Positions 60,468 to 64,000 of a DNA stretch of 64,000 nt are shown here, one piece after another; within the stretch, counting starts at the first letter, position 1, and each line of letters begins with the position of its first letter. Source of the stretch: Acanthaster planci. Taxonomy: Eukaryota; Echinodermata; Asteroidea; Valvatida; Acanthasteridae. The stretch spans positions 91,926 through 155,925 of the forward strand of contig NW_019091615.1 of the NCBI RefSeq assembly GCF_001949145.1. The letters are read 5' to 3'. Below the pieces are notes generated by a model, which did not search any database, was not told the origin of the DNA, and saw only the letters and a program-made list of their open reading frames with translations. The position numbers and the translations under genes are program-made.

Positions 60468-60626
60468 CCAATCAACAACACACACGACGGTACGGTTTTC
60501 TGTGATAGCACACAAAAGTATTCATGGTACCAGGGGCAGTGGCTTCAAGTGGCGGTCTATACACTCGTGCATGTGGTGAGGAGCATGAGAAATGCACAGT
60601 CATTGGCGTATATAAGGATACGTCAT
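60468..60626 (+). promoter_or_regulatory. candidate core promoter in a CpG-rich pocket
   Basis: On the plus strand a CCAATCA box (60468-60474) lies about 140 bases before TATATAAGG (60609-60617), which is followed by a CRE-like TACGTCAT (60619-60626). The surrounding 60420-60850 is noticeably richer in CpG than its neighbours. An open frame (60549-60836) overlaps but is not recognisable. The layout is promoter-like, but the transcript is unknown and a mobile-element origin is possible. Confidence 0.25.
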
Positions 60627-60909
60627 GAAACTAAGCCTATCAGAGCGATTGTGACACCAACAGAAACGAACACATTTCCTACAGAGATGGTTATTGGTCG
60701 GCACTGGTTTTTGTCTGCGAAAAGGGCCAATGGAATGTGTTGCTTTATCTTATCTCCCAATTCTGATGCCAGTTTGGATCCGCGTGTACGTTCACAGCGT
60801 GTGCCTAAACTACACATGAAGGTACGGCATGCATAGCACGACACAGTGCCCTTCGTGGTCGATATGATTTTGATATTCTTAGGACGGAATAAAAATGACA
60901 TGACACCTG

Positions 60910-62860
60910 GAAAGTAAGCAACAAGAAATGCAATTCATTTTATTTTACAACATATTGAGGCTCAATATTATCATATCTGATACCTGGAAGTCGAAAATTA
61001 TCTTGATGAAACGGGTCGGAAAAGTTTAAAATATCAGAATTTCTAAGTTGACTATCGCTGTATCCGACAGTCCAAAAAGGCAGAGCTTATTTGCAATTAT
61101 TTGCAAGCGGATTGTCAAAGCTCCAAAAACAGAAATCCGCCAAAAAGCAGAAGAATCTCATCCCTGAAGATAACAAATTCAATGCAATCAATGATCCTGT
61201 CATCTGTAACCATGGACGAGAAGGCAATTGTCTAGTTGCATCAAAATACTGAGTTGCTGAGCTTCATTGTTTTTAGTTGCACCTAAAAATAAATTCAGTT
61301 TATTTATTTACATATGTTGTGCCGAAGCATCTAGACCCATTTTTACAACACAACTTTATCAAGTAAGGCTACAATGGAGAAACTTATACAATATTTTAAT
61401 CTCACTTAACTTGCCACTAAACAAGTTCCTGTAGACAAATCTTCACCTTCTGTTCCAGCTGGTGCTTTTAAAAAACCCAGACACTAATCTATGAGATGGC
61501 TTGAAGAACTTCTTTTCCCTTGAATGCAAAACCCACAAACAGCTAATTTCCAAGACACTAATTAAATTTGGCTAGATGTGAAACACTCCCGGTGTGAGAG
61601 GCTTAAGTTAAGACCAGTTTCACATGTGCCAGTAACACTTCAGAGAAAGCCAAGGTAATAACAAATTGAAAATGACAAAACCAGCTTGGGCAACAGTGTT
61701 TCATTGCTTTACCAAAAGGCAAGTACAGTAACTTTTGAGGTCAAAGTCAAGATTAGAGTTCATAGGGGGTAAGACGACCTGATGGGGTCAGCAGCCCAAG
61801 GGGGACAGGCTTACTCTGATTGGCAGGCTGATAATTGGAATCTACCACTCACTAAGAAGGGGTGGAATGATGTGATTCAACAACATAGTTTCAGGTACAA
61901 GAATACACATGTACAGTACATGTACATGTAGGTGACCAGGGGACCAGCTGCAGAAGATGTTTTGTAGTAAGCATTATTTGTTACCACCCAAACAAGGTTA
62001 TCAGCAAGTGCAAGATGTTTATGCATTTAATTTCAATTCCTTGACACAGTATCAATGTCTTATCAATGCATGTACATGTTTAGGAATAAATGTAATTACA
62101 GAACTTCCTGGTTAGGTCAGGCAACTGCAGATGCATTCAAAATACATAGAAGAGATAATGGAATAAGAGATAATGGAATAAACTATGCACATTTCTTTTG
62201 AACTCTGTAAATGATGAAAAACTGGATACAGGATTTAAGTACTAAGCATGGAAGAAAAACATTTTTGCCAACAACAATTCAATAGTGACAGCACAACAAC
62301 AAAAATCTTCTCTGATGACAATGAAACTCTCCTCTCATTTTGGGAACCATTGTTCATAAATTTATACATGTGTATGGGAAGTGAATCAAGTCATTTAAAA
62401 GTTACTGGGTTTTTCTTTTCATCTGCTAATTTTTTTTTTATTAACAATGACTTGCTCTAGAATACTGTGAAACATTTGCTGCATTCCAGTACTTCTCAGA
62501 AACTACAAATGTTGGTGAAGACATTACATGTATTCCTACTCTCAAGAGTCTTATTACTACTGAAGGGCCAGAGCACAAGTTGCCAGATGCAAACCTATTA
62601 CAGAGCTGATCTCTGATGTTTCGGCCGGATGTAATCAAATCACTGTGGAATACATTTGGAATTGCACAAGTCAAAGATCAGGAGTAGAAGAGAAAACAAA
62701 CAACCTAAAAAGAAAACAGGAGTCTGAGACAAGAGGGAATATCCTGCAATCTCAGACAGAGCACATGTGTGGACTCCATGGGTAACTTGCTAATGAAGAC
62801 CCATGTTGGCATCAAGGTCTGGTGATTGAAGGAGAGGGGCAGCAAATTGTGAGACTGGAC
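60910..62860. other. no gene seen
   Basis: Non-coding. A right-end-like fragment of the TIR family ends at 61166 (AATCTCATCCCTG). An ACATGT-rich run is at 61905-61931. Confidence 0.5.
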
Positions 62861-62865
62861 CAGAA

Positions 62866-62937
62866 GGGGGTCAGTGTGTATCCCTAGGGGTGTCAGAGTT
62901 TACCCTCAGGGGGTCTAAGTGTACCCATAGGGGTGCA
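62866..62937. repeat. imperfect 22-bp GC-rich tandem repeat
   Basis: Three diverged units of the form GGGGTCAGTGTGTATCCCTA, GGGTGTCAGAGTTTACCCTC and GGGGTCTAAGTGTACCCATA, followed by a partial GGGTGCAG. Confidence 0.7.
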
Positions 62938-62939
62938 GC

Positions 62940-64000
62940 CTTGGGCCTTGCAACCAGCAGAGGAAGGTTTTGGTGATGTCTCTAGTACTGGTAAAATTTG
63001 AGTGGTAAGAGTACAAATTGAATACGCAAGGTTGAATAGACAGAAAAACATTTTATAAATAAAAAGCCTAAGGGGCGCACATTATCAAGCAAATTTAGCA
63101 GTATGCCAATCCTAGCGACTGATAAATGAAAGGGCAACCTAATGACCAACGCACAACTTTCACTGAGATTATGCAATGGTAAACGGTTCCTGCTTGAATG
63201 AAGCCTATGGATTCTTAACCCCTCATTCCTACATAGCTAAAGAAAAACAGGCATCAATCACACCTGAACAGGCTATGCAACAAGTTTTCCTCCAAAACAA
63301 ACTGTTATTCATCCCCATCAGTTTTGCTTCACTGATCCCGAGGCCGATGATATCAGCATGAATGGGTGTTCTTTGCTTGTAGTCTGTGAGGAAGTCATTT
63401 AGTATTTTTGGCTCTGATTAGGGCTGTACAAAGTAAGATGCAATGCTGGAATGTGAGCCATTCACATCAAAACTGGTACTAGAAGTTTCATTGATTTCTT
63501 AATATACATACTGCCAAATGTTGACAGAGAACGAGACAGATTACTAGAACATTTCTTGGTGTGAATTGGCTGAGTTTGAATAATGGTGTTTACCATTCCA
63601 CACATTGGTGTCATTTTAGTGTGGGGTGCATTTCTGCAGCCACAGAAATTAGTATACTGTACATGTACTTTAAAGAAAATTGATTATAAAAGTTACAAAT
63701 CATGCAATTACTCCATCTATCAGCTGTTATTCCAGGTCCATGTCCTGTCTTAATGTAGGCTAATGAAGGTAAGCAGGTCAAACCCCTTTAGAATTTATAC
63801 ATCTATCAAGACCACAAACTGCTGCATACAATTTAAACAACTTAATCTAAGCATGTTTTTGTGCCACAGTACATGTACATCATGAATAAAACCACATCCT
63901 GGGGAATAACATGTATGGGTGTTAACTACAGAGAATGTACCAGAGTTTGTGGTAGAATGCACAGGATTCTGGCATTTACCCTGGGGCAGTTCAGGTGAGG
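62940..64000. other. no gene seen
   Basis: Non-coding to the window end. Confidence 0.5.

Noticed and set aside
62441-62674. 77-codon minus-strand frame with GTTTCGGCC near its start
   Set aside because: It recalls Penelope-like element ends, but too little is shared to support an element, and no inverted or hairpin partner was found.
1-64000. CRISPR array or prokaryotic operon
   Set aside because: The tandem repeats have no unique spacers, the gene is intron-rich, and no ribosome-binding or operon structure exists.

Overview
The window looks like animal genomic DNA. It is AT-rich, poor in CpG outside a few pockets, full of self-complementary ACATGT/TACATGTA words, and carries one long gene split into small exons with canonical GT..AG introns. 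The gene family, the tRNA-derived SINE heads and the 'TATAGCGC...GCTTTACA' type interspersed repeats fit a marine invertebrate, most likely a non-vertebrate deuterostome such as an echinoderm, hemichordate or lancelet. I cannot name the species. There are no bacterial features.

The one gene I can support firmly lies on the minus strand, from the start codon at 29100 to at least 14340. It encodes a CDON/BOC-type receptor (Ihog/Boi in flies), a Hedgehog co-receptor of the immunoglobulin superfamily. I placed 17 coding exons: signal peptide, five Ig domains, a Ser/Thr/Pro linker, two fibronectin III domains, a Pro-rich stalk, one transmembrane helix and a cytoplasmic tail. Sixteen join in frame and give 1009 residues. 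The last visible one is in a different phase, so the tail is incomplete as modelled. The first FN3 of vertebrate CDON/BOC is not visible between Ig5 and the linker. A splice acceptor 66 bases upstream of the start codon and an in-frame stop imply a non-coding first exon further up in 29-64 kb.

Region by region. 1-600: four RFX/X-box-like palindromes and a 44-bp duplication. 1.3-1.8 kb: ten 44-bp tandem repeats. 5.3-9.3 kb: CpG-richer repeat debris with tRNA-derived SINE heads. 10.8-11.1 kb: six 45-bp tandem repeats. 11.1-14.3 kb: no exon I can support, possibly the 3' end of the receptor gene. 14.3-29.1 kb: the receptor gene, whose introns hold a piggyBac-like MITE (TTAA ends) and two members of a short TIR family with 6-bp target duplications. 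29.2-64 kb: essentially non-coding, with one possible minus-strand terminal exon (30937-31193), a third member of the 6-bp-TSD family (42992-43143), a hairpin repeat at 48.6 kb, a complete hAT-type element with an 8-bp target duplication (52830-53921), a 153-bp tandem duplication at 58.6-58.9 kb, and a CpG-rich promoter-like pocket at 60.4-60.9 kb.

The strongest new material is the set of non-autonomous transposons with readable termini and target duplications, together with the unusual five-Ig/two-FN3 layout of the receptor. I did not find a convincing novel multi-gene system.
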